A DNA stretch of 64,000 bases from Methylophilus sp. TWE2 (GCF_001183865.1 NZ_CP012020.1:496001-560000); one strand, 5' to 3'; positions 18,422 to 29,551 are shown, counted from the first letter of the stretch. Notes: generated from the letters alone by a model not told the origin. Program-made: numbers and translations.

Positions 18422-19336
18422 GTGGCTGCAGCCATAGAGATCACAGGGATTACCAAACGTTTCGGAGCCTTCGAGGCGCTCAGGGGCATTGATTTGCACA
18501 TTGAGCAAGGCGAATTCTTTGCCTTGCTCGGTCCCAACGGAGCGGGTAAGTCTACCTTGATTAATTTGTTGGCAGGATTGTTGCAGCCGACGAGCGGCAG
18601 TATTCGCATCATGGGGCATGATGTACAAACCGACTATCAGCAAGCGCGTCGTGCCCTGGGTGTTGTCCCGCAAGAGCTGGTATTTGACCCGTTTTTTAAT
18701 GTGCGTGAAATGTTGCGCTTTCAGGCAGGCTATTTTGGCCATGGTCCGGAAAATGATGAATGGGTCGATGAGGTCATTGAAGGCCTGGGTCTGACTGATA
18801 AAGCCTATACCAATATGCGCAAACTCTCCGGCGGTATGAAACGCCGCGCCTTGATAGCACAAGCATTGGCGCACAAGCCGCCGGTGATTGTGCTGGATGA
18901 ACCGACTGCTGGCGTGGATGTTGAATTGCGTCAAATGCTGTGGGCATTTATCCAGAAACTCAACCAGCAAGGGCATACGATTATACTGACCACGCATTAT
19001 CTGGAAGAAGCGGAAACTCTGTGCGAACGGGTGGCCATGATGAAGCAGGGTAAGATTGTGGCGCTGGATACTACGCGTGCCTTACTCAAAAGTCATGCTG
19101 CCAAGCAATTGTCACTCAGGCTTGCGGGCGCACTGCCAAATCAATTGCAGTCCTTACTCAAGCAGCAGAATGGTGACGAGTTCGTGTTGGCATTGTCTGA
19201 ATTGTCCCAAGTGGAAACCGTATTAAGCACGCTGCGTGAAGCAAATGTGGTGGTACAGGATATGCAATTGCAAGAGGTGGATTTGGAAGATGTGTTTTTG
19301 AACCTGGTTGGCAATCAGAAAGGGGCGCAAGCATGA
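18422..19336 (+). CDS. ABC-2 type exporter ATPase (YadG-like)
   Basis: ATPase of 304 residues for an ABC-2 efflux system. Walker A GPNGAGKST lies at 37-45, signature LSGGMKRRALIAQALAH about 137-153, and Walker B VIVLDEPTAGVD about 157-168. A C-terminal extension of about 80 residues ends in LEDVFLNLVG, typical of drug or polysaccharide exporters. The start is GTG 18422 with AAAGGG upstream. It overlaps the permease gene by 4 bases (ATGA). The substrate is unknown; its position after mla suggests an envelope role, by inference only. Confidence 0.88.
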   Translation: MAAAIEITGITKRFGAFEALRGIDLHIEQGEFFALLGPNGAGKSTLINLLAGLLQPTSGSIRIMGHDVQTDYQQARRALGVVPQELVFDPFFNVREMLRFQAGYFGHGPENDEWVDEVIEGLGLTDKAYTNMRKLSGGMKRRALIAQALAHKPPVIVLDEPTAGVDVELRQMLWAFIQKLNQQGHTIILTTHYLEEAETLCERVAMMKQGKIVALDTTRALLKSHAAKQLSLRLAGALPNQLQSLLKQQNGDEFVLALSELSQVETVLSTLREANVVVQDMQLQEVDLEDVFLNLVGNQKGAQA

Positions 19337-20139
19337 AGTGGCTGAATCCTTTCTTCTGGCTGGACGATAAAATCAGCCCACAGCGGCGTGGCATGTATAC
19401 CCTTTTTAAAAAGGAGCTATTGCGTTTCTGGCGTGTCGCCTTCCAGACGATTGCCTCCCCAATTTTAACGGCTTTGTTATACCTGCTCATTTTTTCGCAT
19501 GTATTGGAGTCGCATGTCAAAGTCTATGACCAGGTTAGTTATACTGCTTTCCTGGTACCGGGCCTGATGATGATGTCTTTGCTGCAAAATGCATTTGCCA
19601 ATAGTTCATCTAGCCTGATCCAGTCCAAAGTCATGGGTAATATTGTGTTCCTCTTGCTAACACCGCTGACGACCCTGGAATTCTTTGTCGCGTTTTTAGC
19701 AGCGTCCATGATACGTGGTCTGCTGGTTGGGCTAAGTATTTATCTGGTTGCCTTATTTTTCGTCGATGTACCTACTCAGCATCCGTGGTGGATTATCACA
19801 TTTGCACTCTGTGGAAGTGCCTTGCTAGGCACTTTTGGCGTCATTGCCGGGATCTGGGCCGATAAATTTGACCAGATGGCCGTATTCCAGAACTTTGTCA
19901 TCATGCCGCTGACATTTTTGTCTGGCGTGTTTTACTCGATCCATTCTTTGCCGCCGTTCTGGCAGGCCGTGTCGCAGTTGAATCCGTTTTTCTACATGAT
20001 AGATGGATTTCGGTATGGCTTCTTTGGTCAGGGTGATGTTTCGCCATGGTTGAGCCTGGCCGTCGTGGCTGGCTTCTTGCTGGCATTGGCGTGGCTATGC
20101 CTAAAGATGTTAAAATCCGGTTATAAATTACGCAGTTAG
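19333..20139 (+). CDS. ABC-2 type exporter permease (YadH-like)
   Basis: Inner-membrane permease, 268 residues with about six hydrophobic helices. It has the ABC-2 family signature FSGVFYSI-type stretch (LSGVFYSIHSLPPFWQ) near the C-terminus, and NPFFYMIDGFRYGFFG. It partners with the preceding ATPase, 4-base overlap. The family YadH/NodJ handles varied substrates. A perfect hairpin follows the stop. Confidence 0.87.
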   Translation: MKWLNPFFWLDDKISPQRRGMYTLFKKELLRFWRVAFQTIASPILTALLYLLIFSHVLESHVKVYDQVSYTAFLVPGLMMMSLLQNAFANSSSSLIQSKVMGNIVFLLLTPLTTLEFFVAFLAASMIRGLLVGLSIYLVALFFVDVPTQHPWWIITFALCGSALLGTFGVIAGIWADKFDQMAVFQNFVIMPLTFLSGVFYSIHSLPPFWQAVSQLNPFFYMIDGFRYGFFGQGDVSPWLSLAVVAGFLLALAWLCLKMLKSGYKLRS

Positions 20140-20174
20140 CTGAACTGGCAGGAATGACTTTCCTGCCAGTTCAG
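20140..20174 (+). terminator. Perfect 15-bp hairpin between exporter and ibaG
   Basis: CTGAACTGGCAGGAA and its exact complement are separated by a TGACT loop, starting the base after the permease stop. It is followed by TCTGCATTTTC, a poor T-run. Either a weak terminator or an RNA processing and stability element. Confidence 0.55.
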
Positions 20175-20201
20175 TCTGCATTTTCTTGAATAGGTGGTTT
20201 T

Positions 20202-20447
20202 GTGTTAACAGCAGCGCAACTTGAGGCTTATATCCGCAATGGCCTGGAATGTGAATACCTGAAAGTGAACGGCGATGACGGCACCCATTTTGATGCGGTG
20301 ATTGTCAGTCCGGCGTTTGAAGGTAAGCGCATGGTGCAACAGCATCAATTGGTGTATGCCGTATTAGGTGACCGTATGCGCGCCGAAATTCACGCACTGT
20401 CTATGCAAACCTATACCCCGACGCAATGGCAGCAGATGCAAGCCTGA
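20202..20447 (+). CDS. ibaG: BolA-family protein IbaG (YrbA)
   Basis: An 81-residue BolA-like protein that, in known cases, binds a [2Fe-2S] cluster together with a CGFS glutaredoxin. Conserved features are an early acidic and glycine segment (NGDDGTHFDAVIVSPAFEGK) and RMVQQHQLVYAVLGDRM, with H as a candidate cluster ligand. The start is GTG 20202 with AGGTGG upstream. The next gene is grxD, its expected partner, and then murA, which follows ibaG in E. coli. Confidence 0.9.
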   Translation: MLTAAQLEAYIRNGLECEYLKVNGDDGTHFDAVIVSPAFEGKRMVQQHQLVYAVLGDRMRAEIHALSMQTYTPTQWQQMQA

Positions 20448-20474
20448 GGCGTTTTTGACTGAATAGTGGAGTAA

Positions 20475-22057
<1,583 letters not shown>

Positions 22058-22059
22058 TC

Positions 22060-22701
22060 ATGATTACTATTGCTCTCAGTAAAGGGCGCATTTTTGAGGA
22101 AACGACGCCGCTACTGGCTGCGGCAGGCATTCAGTCTTTGGAGGATCCTGAGTCGTCACGCAAACTAATTTTGCCGACGAATCGTGAAGATGTGCGCCTC
22201 GTGATCGTGCGAGCCACTGATGTACCGACCTATGTGCAATACGGGGCAGCGGATATTGGGATTGCTGGCAAGGATGTCTTGGATGAGCATGGTGGTGAGG
22301 GTTTGTACCAGCCGCTGGACCTGAATATTGCCCGTTGCAAAATGATGGTGGCTGTACGGGAAGACTTCGATTATGAAGCAAGCATACGCCAGGGTGCACG
22401 CCTTAAAGTCGTCACCAAGTATGTGAAAACGGCGCGCGAACATTTTGCCGCTAAAGGCATGCATGTGGACCTGATCAAGCTATATGGTTCGATGGAGCTG
22501 GGGCCGTTGGTTGGTTTGGCCGATGCGATTGTCGATCTGGTCAGTACCGGGGGAACTTTGCGCGCAAACAAACTCAAAGCAGTGGAAGAGATTGGTGCCA
22601 TCAGTTCGCGCTTGGTGGTTAATCAGGCGTCTTATAAAGTGAACCGTCCGTTGCTACAACCAATTATTGACAGCTTTGCCGGTGCCATCCGTAAAGACTA
22701 G
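22060..22701 (+). CDS. hisG: ATP phosphoribosyltransferase HisG, short form
   Basis: First step of histidine synthesis: ATP plus PRPP to phosphoribosyl-ATP. The 213 residues correspond to the short form lacking the C-terminal regulatory domain, which needs the HisRS-like subunit HisZ for activity. The PRPP-binding stretch [14 protein letters not shown] is clear. Starts 2 bases after murA, so murA and hisG are probably on one transcript. No hisZ lies in this window. Confidence 0.95.
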   Translation: MITIALSKGRIFEETTPLLAAAGIQSLEDPESSRKLILPTNREDVRLVIVRATDVPTYVQYGAADIGIAGKDVLDEHGGEGLYQPLDLNIARCKMMVAVREDFDYEASIRQGARLKVVTKYVKTAREHFAAKGMHVDLIKLYGSMELGPLVGLADAIVDLVSTGGTLRANKLKAVEEIGAISSRLVVNQASYKVNRPLLQPIIDSFAGAIRKD

Positions 22702-22734
22702 CCGCCATTCATAAAGATTAATTGACTGAGATCT

Positions 22735-24030
22735 ATGAAGATTAAACGTTTAAATACGCAGGACGCAGGTTTTGAGGCTGAACTGAAAGCCTTGCTGGCT
22801 TTTGAAACAGCGCAGGACGACAACATTGACCAAGTGGTCGCCAATATCCTCAGGGATGTAAAGGCACGCGGCGATGCGGCTGTGCTCGAATATACCAACC
22901 GGTTTGATAAAACCAATGCGGCCAGTCTGGCCGCGCTGGAAATCCCTCACGCTGAATTGCATGCAGCATTGAATAGTCTGCCAGTGGCGCAACGCGAAGC
23001 TTTGCAAGCCGCAGCTGAGCGCGTTCGTAGCTACCACGAGAAACAAATTATGCAATCGTGGCAATATACTGAGCCGGATGGCACCTTGCTGGGGCAGCAA
23101 GTGACTGCACTGGACCGCGTTGGGTTGTATGTGCCGGGCGGCAAAGCAGCATATCCGTCCTCCGTGCTCATGAATGCGATCCCGGCTAAAGTGGCTGGCG
23201 TGCAGGAGTTGGTGATGGTGGTCCCTACGCCTAACGGTGAGAAAAATCCGTTGGTGTTGGCAGCGGCTGCAGTATGCGGCGTGGACCGCGTATTCTGTAT
23301 CGGCGGCGCCCAAGCCGTGGGCGCCCTGGCTTATGGCACTGAAACCGTCCCACAGGTTGATAAAATCGTTGGCCCGGGCAATGCCTATGTGGCTGCAGCC
23401 AAGCGCCGAGTCTTCGGCGTAGTCGGTATCGATATGGTGGCTGGCCCGTCTGAGATTCTGGTCATCAGTGATGGTAAGAGTAACCCGGACTGGACGGCGA
23501 TGGATTTGTTCAGTCAGGCCGAGCACGACGAATTGGCGCAAGCGATTTTGCTGTCACCGAGTGCAGCATTCCTCGATCAAGTACAGGCAAGTATTGAGCG
23601 CCAGGTGGACGAAATGCCGCGTCAGGAGATTATCCGTACCTCATTGCAAAATCGTGGCGCCTTGATTCAGGTAAAAGACCTGGCTGAAGCAGCCGAGATT
23701 TGTAACTACATTGCGCCTGAACACCTGGAGTTATCCATGGACGATGCGCTGACATTCAGCAAGCAGATCAAGCACGCCGGTGCCATCTTTATGGGTCGCG
23801 ATACCTGTGAGGCGCTGGGTGATTACTGTGCCGGCCCTAACCACGTATTGCCGACTTCAAGGACTGCGCGGTTTAGTTCGCCGCTGGGTGTGTATGACTT
23901 CCAGAAGCGTTCCAGCCTGATTATGGTGTCATCCACAGGGGCGCAGACATTAGGCAAAATTGCAGCGACACTGGCGTATGGTGAAGGCTTGCAGGCCCAT
24001 GCCCGCAGTGCTGAATATCGCCTGAAGTAA
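22735..24030 (+). CDS. hisD: Histidinol dehydrogenase HisD
   Basis: Zinc enzyme that performs the last two oxidations of histidinol to histidine with NAD. The 431 residues have the signature region [27 protein letters not shown], and [14 protein letters not shown] with zinc and catalytic His. The C-terminal half has APEHLEL and AGPNHVLPT, also zinc-site residues. It sits between hisG (33 bases) and hisC (10 bases). Confidence 0.96.
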   Translation: MKIKRLNTQDAGFEAELKALLAFETAQDDNIDQVVANILRDVKARGDAAVLEYTNRFDKTNAASLAALEIPHAELHAALNSLPVAQREALQAAAERVRSYHEKQIMQSWQYTEPDGTLLGQQVTALDRVGLYVPGGKAAYPSSVLMNAIPAKVAGVQELVMVVPTPNGEKNPLVLAAAAVCGVDRVFCIGGAQAVGALAYGTETVPQVDKIVGPGNAYVAAAKRRVFGVVGIDMVAGPSEILVISDGKSNPDWTAMDLFSQAEHDELAQAILLSPSAAFLDQVQASIERQVDEMPRQEIIRTSLQNRGALIQVKDLAEAAEICNYIAPEHLELSMDDALTFSKQIKHAGAIFMGRDTCEALGDYCAGPNHVLPTSRTARFSSPLGVYDFQKRSSLIMVSSTGAQTLGKIAATLAYGEGLQAHARSAEYRLK

Positions 24031-24040
24031 GAGGTAAATA

Positions 24041-25105
24041 ATGAGCCAATACTGGAGTGACATAGTTCATCACTTGACGCCTTATGTGCCAGGCGAGCAG
24101 CCCAAGCTACAAAACCTGGTCAAGCTCAATACCAATGAAAACCCATACGGCCCTAGCCCCAAGGTCATTGCGGCATTACAGGCCGAAGCGGCTGATAGTC
24201 TGCGTCTGTACCCAGACCCTGATTCTGGTCGGCTAAAGGTGGCGATTGCAGACTATCATGGCTTGCAGCCCAGTCAGGTGTTTGTGGGGAATGGGTCGGA
24301 TGAAGTGCTGGCGCATGTGTTCCAGTCCTTGCTCAAACATGATCAGCCACTGTTGTTCCCGGATATCACCTACAGTTTTTACCCAGTATATTGTGGGTTG
24401 TATGGCATTCAGTTCGAGACCGTTCCGCTGAATGCGCAGTTTCAAATTACGGTGCAAGACTACATGCGTCCTAACGGCGGTATTATTTTCCCGAATCCAA
24501 ATGCACCGACGGGTATTCCGCTGCCATTGGCGGACATTGAGCGACTCTTGCAGGCAAATACACAATCTGTCGTCGTCATTGATGAAGCCTATGTCGACTT
24601 TGGAACCGAGTCAGCGGTCTCACTGGTCAATCAATATCACAATTTGCTGGTGACGCACACCTACTCAAAATCACGCTCCCTGGCTGGTTTACGCGTGGGT
24701 TACGCCGTGGGTGACGCAGGATTAATTGAAGCATTGATGCGGGTTAAAGACAGTTTTAACTCTTATCCTATTGACCGCTTTGCCGAAGCCGGGGCCATTG
24801 CTGCGATCAAGGACGAAGACTTTTTTCAGCAAACGCGCCAGCAAGTAATGGCGTCACGTGAACAGTTGGTTGTCGAAATGACAGCAATGGGGTTTGAGGT
24901 GCTGCCATCGGGCGCTAATTTTATCTTTGCGCGGCATCCCCAATACTCTGGTGAGCAACTGGCGGCGGGTTTACGCGAACAGGCCGTCATTGTCCGCCAT
25001 TTTAAAAAACCGGCCCGCATTGCAGAGTTTTTGCGTATTACGATAGGCGATGATTCACAAAATCAGGCCTTAATGAAGGCATTACGCACGCTTCTACAGC
25101 CTTGA
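24041..25105 (+). CDS. hisC: Histidinol-phosphate aminotransferase HisC
   Basis: PLP enzyme converting imidazole acetol phosphate to histidinol phosphate. The 354 residues show [13 protein letters not shown] near the start, [11 protein letters not shown], the PLP-contacting DEAYVDF and the Schiff-base lysine K210 in [14 protein letters not shown]. It is the last gene of the first his segment. The hps gene with its own promoter follows after 217 bases. Confidence 0.95.
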   Translation: MSQYWSDIVHHLTPYVPGEQPKLQNLVKLNTNENPYGPSPKVIAALQAEAADSLRLYPDPDSGRLKVAIADYHGLQPSQVFVGNGSDEVLAHVFQSLLKHDQPLLFPDITYSFYPVYCGLYGIQFETVPLNAQFQITVQDYMRPNGGIIFPNPNAPTGIPLPLADIERLLQANTQSVVVIDEAYVDFGTESAVSLVNQYHNLLVTHTYSKSRSLAGLRVGYAVGDAGLIEALMRVKDSFNSYPIDRFAEAGAIAAIKDEDFFQQTRQQVMASREQLVVEMTAMGFEVLPSGANFIFARHPQYSGEQLAAGLREQAVIVRHFKKPARIAEFLRITIGDDSQNQALMKALRTLLQP

Positions 25106-25193
25106 TGTCGCTAAAATCGAAGTATTTGCCGTAAATTCACCACTAACATCGTGTAAATGATTGCATAATGACTTAAAAAAAGTCGTCGCAATA

Positions 25194-25223
25194 TTGTCAT
25201 TTTTTTCAAAATACGGTTATGAT
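25194..25223 (+). promoter_or_regulatory. Sigma-70 promoter of hps
   Basis: -35 TTGTCA (25194-25199), 18-base spacer containing a T7 run, -10 TATGAT (25218-25223). It lies 100 bases upstream of the hps ATG within the otherwise gene-free 25106-25322, giving hps its own strong promoter. Confidence 0.7.
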
Positions 25224-25322
25224 GCACGCTATTGTACATAATGTGCAGTGAGGGCTGCGTTTGCATAATTGCTGCGCATTAATTCATTGGATTTAAAATA
25301 GAGCAAACTCGGAGGAAGAAAA

Positions 25323-26204
25323 ATGGCACAAACCCAGATGGCATTGGACTCATTGGATTTTGACGCAACGATTGCATTGGCAGCTAAAGTAGCGCCACAC
25401 GTTGATATTCTGGAAATTGGTACACCTTGTATCAAACATAACGGTATCGAACTGTTGAAAGCATTGCGTTCTAAATTTCCTAACAACAAGATTTTGGTTG
25501 ACCTGAAAACCATGGATGCGGGCTTCTACGAAGCTGAGCCATTCTACAAAGCAGGTGCTGATATTTGTACCGTGTTGGGTACTGCAGACATCGGTACGAT
25601 CAAAGGTGTGATTGACGCTGCCAACAAATATGGCAAAGAAGCGCAAATCGACCTGATCAACGTTAAAGACAAAAAAGCCCGTACGCTGGAAGTCGTTAAA
25701 CTGGGTGCACACATTATCGGTGTTCATACTGGTTTGGACCAACAGGCGGCTGGTCAAACCCCATTTGCTGACCTAGGCCTGGTATCTGGCCTGAAAACAG
25801 GCGCTAAAGTGTCTGTTGCTGGTGGCGTGAAAGCGGCAACAACCAAGCAAGTGGTAGACGCAGGTGCTGATATCGTGGTGGCTGGTGCTGCTATCTACGG
25901 CGCTGCTGATCCAGCGGCTGCTGCTAACGAAATCACCAAAATTGCTCACGGTTCTGGCGCTGCTGCAAAAGGTGGCAATAAGTTGCTGCCATGGATCATC
26001 GCTGCGGTTGCGGCAGTATTGGTATTCTCATTGCTGGGTAAAAAATCTGAAGAAGCTGCTCCTGCTGCCGAAGCACCAGCAGCTGAAGAAACCGCTCCTG
26101 CTGAAGCTGCTCCTGCCGCAGAAGCACCAGCAGCTGAAGAGACTGCTCCTGCTGAAGCTGCACCTAGTGAAGAAGCTGCGCCAGTAACTGAAGGTGCTAA
26201 CTAA
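25323..26204 (+). CDS. hps: 3-Hexulose-6-phosphate synthase with C-terminal membrane helix and Ala/Pro/Glu tail
   Basis: Condenses formaldehyde with ribulose 5-phosphate to hexulose 6-phosphate, the entry step of the RuMP cycle. Residues 1-209 match a full-length enzyme: E31 in DILEIGTPCIKHNG, the OMP-decarboxylase-fold motif ILVDLKTMDAG (D60, K62, D65) and GAHIIGVHTGLDQQ. Normal members end here. This one continues with a Gly/Ala linker, a hydrophobic helix LLPWIIAAVAAVLVFSLL (221-238) with Lys on both sides, and a 53-residue Ala/Pro/Glu tail containing two exact 17-residue repeats. The SD is a perfect GGAGGA. It lies between hisC and hisB but has its own promoter and terminator. The isomerase partner (PHI) is not in this window. 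Confidence 0.95.
   Translation: MAQTQMALDSLDFDATIALAAKVAPHVDILEIGTPCIKHNGIELLKALRSKFPNNKILVDLKTMDAGFYEAEPFYKAGADICTVLGTADIGTIKGVIDAANKYGKEAQIDLINVKDKKARTLEVVKLGAHIIGVHTGLDQQAAGQTPFADLGLVSGLKTGAKVSVAGGVKAATTKQVVDAGADIVVAGAAIYGAADPAAAANEITKIAHGSGAAAKGGNKLLPWIIAAVAAVLVFSLLGKKSEEAAPAAEAPAAEETAPAEAAPAAEAPAAEETAPAEAAPSEEAAPVTEGAN
26058..26159 (+). repeat. 51-bp tandem duplication in the hps tail
   Basis: Two adjacent in-frame copies (26058-26108 and 26109-26159) encode the identical 17 residues APAAEAPAAEETAPAEA. The copies differ only at a few synonymous third positions, so the protein repeat is conserved although the DNA has begun to drift. Confidence 0.9.
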
Positions 26205-26238
26205 TCAATCGCTATTCACGCGGATAGCTTTCTGATTT

Positions 26239-26270
26239 AAAAAGCAGCCCAACCGGGCTGCTTTTTTGTT
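26239..26270 (+). terminator. Intrinsic terminator of hps
   Basis: A 12-bp stem AAAAAGCAGCCC/GGGCTGCTTTTT with loop AACC is followed by more T. It isolates hps from hisB. Confidence 0.94.
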
Positions 26271-26285
26271 TTTCATAACGGCTTT

Positions 26286-26315
26286 TTGCCTGTCGGGCAA
26301 GACTTGCTGTAAAAT
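26286..26315 (+). promoter_or_regulatory. Putative promoter of hisBHAFIE
   Basis: TTGCCT (26286-26291), 18 bases, TAAAAT (26310-26315), just after the hps terminator and 45 bases before the hisB ATG. The spacer includes an inverted repeat TGCC-tgtcg-GGCA. Confidence 0.55.
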
Positions 26316-26360
26316 GACTCCAATCATTGCAAATTCTCTTTGAATACCTTCCTTTCTCAT

Positions 26361-26951
26361 ATGTCACGTCAAGCTGAAGTCACGCGTAATACGTTAGAAA
26401 CACAAATCACTGTCTCGATTAACCTCGATGGCACTGGCCAATCCGAGTTGCACAGCGGTTTGGGTTTTCTGGATCATATGCTGGACCAAATTGCCCGTCA
26501 CGGCATGATCGATTTGAAAGTGCATGCCAAGGGCGACTTGCATATTGATGGACACCACACGGTGGAAGATATCGGTATTACGCTAGGGCAGGCGTTTTTC
26601 AAGGCGTTAGGCGATAAAAAAGGCTTGACGCGCTATGGTCATAGCTATGTCCCGCTTGATGAAGCATTGAGCCGGGTGGCGCTGGATTTGTCCGGTCGTC
26701 CCGGCTTGGAGTTTGATTGCACCTTCACGCGTGCCATGATTGGTGAGTTTGATGTGGACCTGATTCATGAATTCTTTCAGGGTTTCGTCAATCATGCATT
26801 AGTCACGTTGCATATTGATAACCTCAAGGGGCATAATGCTCACCATCAGGCAGAAACCATCTTCAAAGCCTTCGGGCGTGCGCTGCGTATGGCGGCGACC
26901 CCAGATCCACGTATGGCAGGATTGATGCCATCTACCAAGGGTGCGTTATAA
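26361..26951 (+). CDS. hisB: Imidazoleglycerol-phosphate dehydratase HisB (monofunctional)
   Basis: Dehydrates imidazoleglycerol phosphate using manganese. At 196 residues it is the dehydratase alone, not fused to histidinol phosphatase as in E. coli. Metal motifs [25 protein letters not shown], and the C-terminal [10 protein letters not shown] are visible. ATG 26361 is chosen over an in-frame TTG at 26340, since [11 protein letters not shown] is a typical start. The next gene hisH begins 16 bases later. Confidence 0.95.
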   Translation: MSRQAEVTRNTLETQITVSINLDGTGQSELHSGLGFLDHMLDQIARHGMIDLKVHAKGDLHIDGHHTVEDIGITLGQAFFKALGDKKGLTRYGHSYVPLDEALSRVALDLSGRPGLEFDCTFTRAMIGEFDVDLIHEFFQGFVNHALVTLHIDNLKGHNAHHQAETIFKAFGRALRMAATPDPRMAGLMPSTKGAL

Positions 26952-26967
26952 CGCCTGATTGCTTATC

Positions 26968-27612
26968 ATGAGTCGTTTGCAAGTTGCCATTGTTGATTAT
27001 GGCATGGGTAATTTAAGATCGGTGGCCAATGCTTTCAAAGCTGTCGCCCCATCCATTTCTATTGCGGTTACCAGCGATGCCGAGCAGATTGCGCAAGCCG
27101 AGCGTGTCGTCTTCCCTGGCCAAGGAGCTATGCCGGATTGCATCCGCGAGCTCGATGCGCGACATCTACGTCAGTCAGTTCTAGATGCCACACAGCAAAA
27201 ACCTTTCTTGGGGATTTGTATCGGCCTGCAGATGCTATTTGAGCACTCTGAAGAAGGTGATGTACCTGGCCTGGGCGTTTATCCTGGCGAAGTGAAACGT
27301 TTTCCGCACGAGCGGATGGTCGATGTGCATGGTGCCAAGCTGAAAGTGCCACACATGGGCTGGAGCCAAGTGCATCAAACCCGGGTCCATGCCATGTGGG
27401 CTGAGATTCCTGACCGGGCACGTTTTTACTATGTACACAGTTACTATGTAGCCCCTGATGATGCCAGCCTGACCGCAGCCACTACGGCTTACCCATTTGA
27501 TTTTACGGGTGCGATTGCGCGGGATAACGTATTTGCCGTACAGTTTCACCCGGAAAAGAGTGCCAGTGCAGGCTTGCAACTTTTACGAAACTTTGTAAAC
27601 TGGAAGCCCTAG
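26968..27612 (+). CDS. hisH: Imidazole glycerol phosphate synthase glutaminase HisH
   Basis: Class I glutaminase that feeds ammonia to HisF. The 214 residues contain nucleophile Cys in PFLGICIGLQMLFEHS and the His-Glu of the triad in FAVQFHPEKS. ATG 26968 gives MSRLQVAIVDYGMGNLRSV; the frame opens three codons earlier at a TTG. It is cotranscribed with hisB and hisA. Confidence 0.95.
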   Translation: MSRLQVAIVDYGMGNLRSVANAFKAVAPSISIAVTSDAEQIAQAERVVFPGQGAMPDCIRELDARHLRQSVLDATQQKPFLGICIGLQMLFEHSEEGDVPGLGVYPGEVKRFPHERMVDVHGAKLKVPHMGWSQVHQTRVHAMWAEIPDRARFYYVHSYYVAPDDASLTAATTAYPFDFTGAIARDNVFAVQFHPEKSASAGLQLLRNFVNWKP

Positions 27613-27663
27613 GCGGGTTTTCGGTCGTTTTAGTCATTACTCGTATTTATCATTGAAAACAAC

Positions 27664-28407
27664 ATGTTAATTATTCCAGCAATTGATTTGAAAGATGGTC
27701 ACTGTGTGCGTTTGAAGCAGGGCCTGATGGAAGAATCCACAGTATTTTCCGAAGATCCGGCCGCCATGGCCAGACATTGGGTAGATAAAGGCGGTAAACG
27801 TTTGCACTTGGTGGATTTGAACGGTGCTTTTGCCGGAAAGCCAGTCAATGAAGATGCGATCAAATCTATTGTCGCGGCCGTGGGTGGTGATATCCCTATT
27901 CAATTGGGTGGCGGTATCCGTGACTTGGATACGATAGAGCGTTATCTGGATGACGGCATCAGCTATGTCATTATCGGGACAGCTGCCGTGAAAAACCCAG
28001 GTTTCCTGCACGAGGCTTGCTATGCGTTTCCAGGCCAGATCATGGTCGGCCTGGATGCTAAAGATGGCAAGGTAGCGGTGGATGGTTGGTCAAAACTGAC
28101 CGGGCACGATGTGATAGACCTGGCCAAGAAGTTTGAAGACTACGGTGTGGAGAGTATTGTCTATACCGACATTGGCCGTGATGGTATGTTGACCGGCGTG
28201 AATATTGAAGCCACGGTCGCCTTGGCGCAGGCCTTAACCATCCCGGTGATTGCCAGTGGCGGAGTCACCAATCTCGACGACGTGCGCAACCTGTGTGCTG
28301 TGCAGGATGAAGGCATTATGGGCACCATTACCGGCCGCGCCATCTACGAAGGGACTCTGGACTTTGCTGCGGCGCAACAGCTGGCTGACCAGCTGAGCGG
28401 TCAATAA
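27664..28407 (+). CDS. hisA: ProFAR isomerase HisA
   Basis: TIM-barrel isomerase converting ProFAR to PRFAR. The 247 residues begin [20 protein letters not shown] with the catalytic Asp. They also show LGGGIRDL, a second catalytic Asp in [12 protein letters not shown], and the phosphate loop [10 protein letters not shown]. Its stop overlaps the hisF ATG by one base (TAATG). Confidence 0.96.
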   Translation: MLIIPAIDLKDGHCVRLKQGLMEESTVFSEDPAAMARHWVDKGGKRLHLVDLNGAFAGKPVNEDAIKSIVAAVGGDIPIQLGGGIRDLDTIERYLDDGISYVIIGTAAVKNPGFLHEACYAFPGQIMVGLDAKDGKVAVDGWSKLTGHDVIDLAKKFEDYGVESIVYTDIGRDGMLTGVNIEATVALAQALTIPVIASGGVTNLDDVRNLCAVQDEGIMGTITGRAIYEGTLDFAAAQQLADQLSGQ

Positions 28408-29171
28408 TGGGGTGTGCTAAACGCATTATTCCTTGCCTTGATGTGACCGATGGCCGCGTTGTTAAGGGCATTAATTTCCTTGAGTTGCGCGACGCTGGTG
28501 ATCCTGTGGAAATTGCCCAGCGTTACAACGATCAGGGCGCAGATGAGCTCACCTTTCTCGATATCACTGCCAGTTCCGATAACCGCGACCTGATACTGCA
28601 CATCATAGAACGCGTGGCCGAACAGATTTTTATCCCGCTGACAGTCGGTGGAGGTGTGCGTAAAGTTGAAGATGTGCGACGCTTGCTCAATGCTGGTGCC
28701 GACAAAGTCAGTATCAACACCACTGCAGTGTTAAATCCGCAAGTCGTCGAGGATGCCGCTGGCCGTTTCGGGTCACAATGTATTGTTGTAGCGATTGATG
28801 CTAAAAAGGTCGATAACCAACCATTTGAATGGGAAGTTTTCACGCATGGCGGTCGTCATCCCACTGGTTTGGATGCCGTCAAATGGGCGCAGAAAATGGT
28901 GAGCCTGGGGGCTGGTGAATTGCTGGTCACTAGCATGGACCGCGATGGGACCAAGATTGGCTTCAATAATCCGCTTAACAAAGCGATCAGCGATGCGGTA
29001 GACGTACCGCTAATCGCTTCCGGCGGGGTGGGCAACTTGCAGCACCTGGTAGATGGCGTGACGATCGGTGGCGCAGATGCGGTACTGGCTGCCAGTATCT
29101 TTCATTATGGCGAATTCACAGTCCAGCAGGCCAAAGATTATATGCGTGAACACGGATTGGAAATGCGATGA
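28407..29171 (+). CDS. hisF: Imidazole glycerol phosphate synthase cyclase HisF
   Basis: TIM-barrel cyclase that uses ammonia from HisH to form imidazoleglycerol phosphate and AICAR. The 254 residues start [18 protein letters not shown] with the catalytic Asp. They have [11 protein letters not shown], the second Asp in [12 protein letters not shown], and [10 protein letters not shown]. It overlaps both neighbours: hisA by one base and hisI by four. Confidence 0.97.
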   Translation: MGCAKRIIPCLDVTDGRVVKGINFLELRDAGDPVEIAQRYNDQGADELTFLDITASSDNRDLILHIIERVAEQIFIPLTVGGGVRKVEDVRRLLNAGADKVSINTTAVLNPQVVEDAAGRFGSQCIVVAIDAKKVDNQPFEWEVFTHGGRHPTGLDAVKWAQKMVSLGAGELLVTSMDRDGTKIGFNNPLNKAISDAVDVPLIASGGVGNLQHLVDGVTIGGADAVLAASIFHYGEFTVQQAKDYMREHGLEMR

Positions 29172-29551
29172 GCTGGCTGGACCAAGTGGCCTGGACTGAG
29201 GACGGACTTGTACCCGTCATCGCTCAGGAAAAAGAGACTGGCAAAATCCTGATGTTTGCCTGGATGAATCGCGAGGCTTTGCAGCTCACACGCGAGACTG
29301 GGCATGCCGTCTATTTTTCCCGCTCACGAAACAAGTTGTGGCACAAAGGCGAAGAGTCCGGGCACACACAGATTGTGCATGATATCCGCCTTGACTGTGA
29401 TAACGATGTCGTCATGATCACGGTCGAACAGTTGGGTGGTATTGCGTGTCATACTGGTCGGCATAATTGCTTTTTCCAGCAATTACAAGGCGATGAGTGG
29501 GTGACGGTAGAACCTGTGCTCAAAGACCCGAAAGCGATTTATCATGAGTGA
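29168..29551 (+). CDS. hisI: Phosphoribosyl-AMP cyclohydrolase HisI
   Basis: Zinc-dependent hydrolase of phosphoribosyl-AMP. The 127-residue monofunctional protein has [44 protein letters not shown] and the Cys site [11 protein letters not shown]. It overlaps hisF by 4 bases and hisE by 8 bases. In E. coli the two activities are fused; here they are separate. Confidence 0.96.
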   Translation: MSWLDQVAWTEDGLVPVIAQEKETGKILMFAWMNREALQLTRETGHAVYFSRSRNKLWHKGEESGHTQIVHDIRLDCDNDVVMITVEQLGGIACHTGRHNCFFQQLQGDEWVTVEPVLKDPKAIYHE

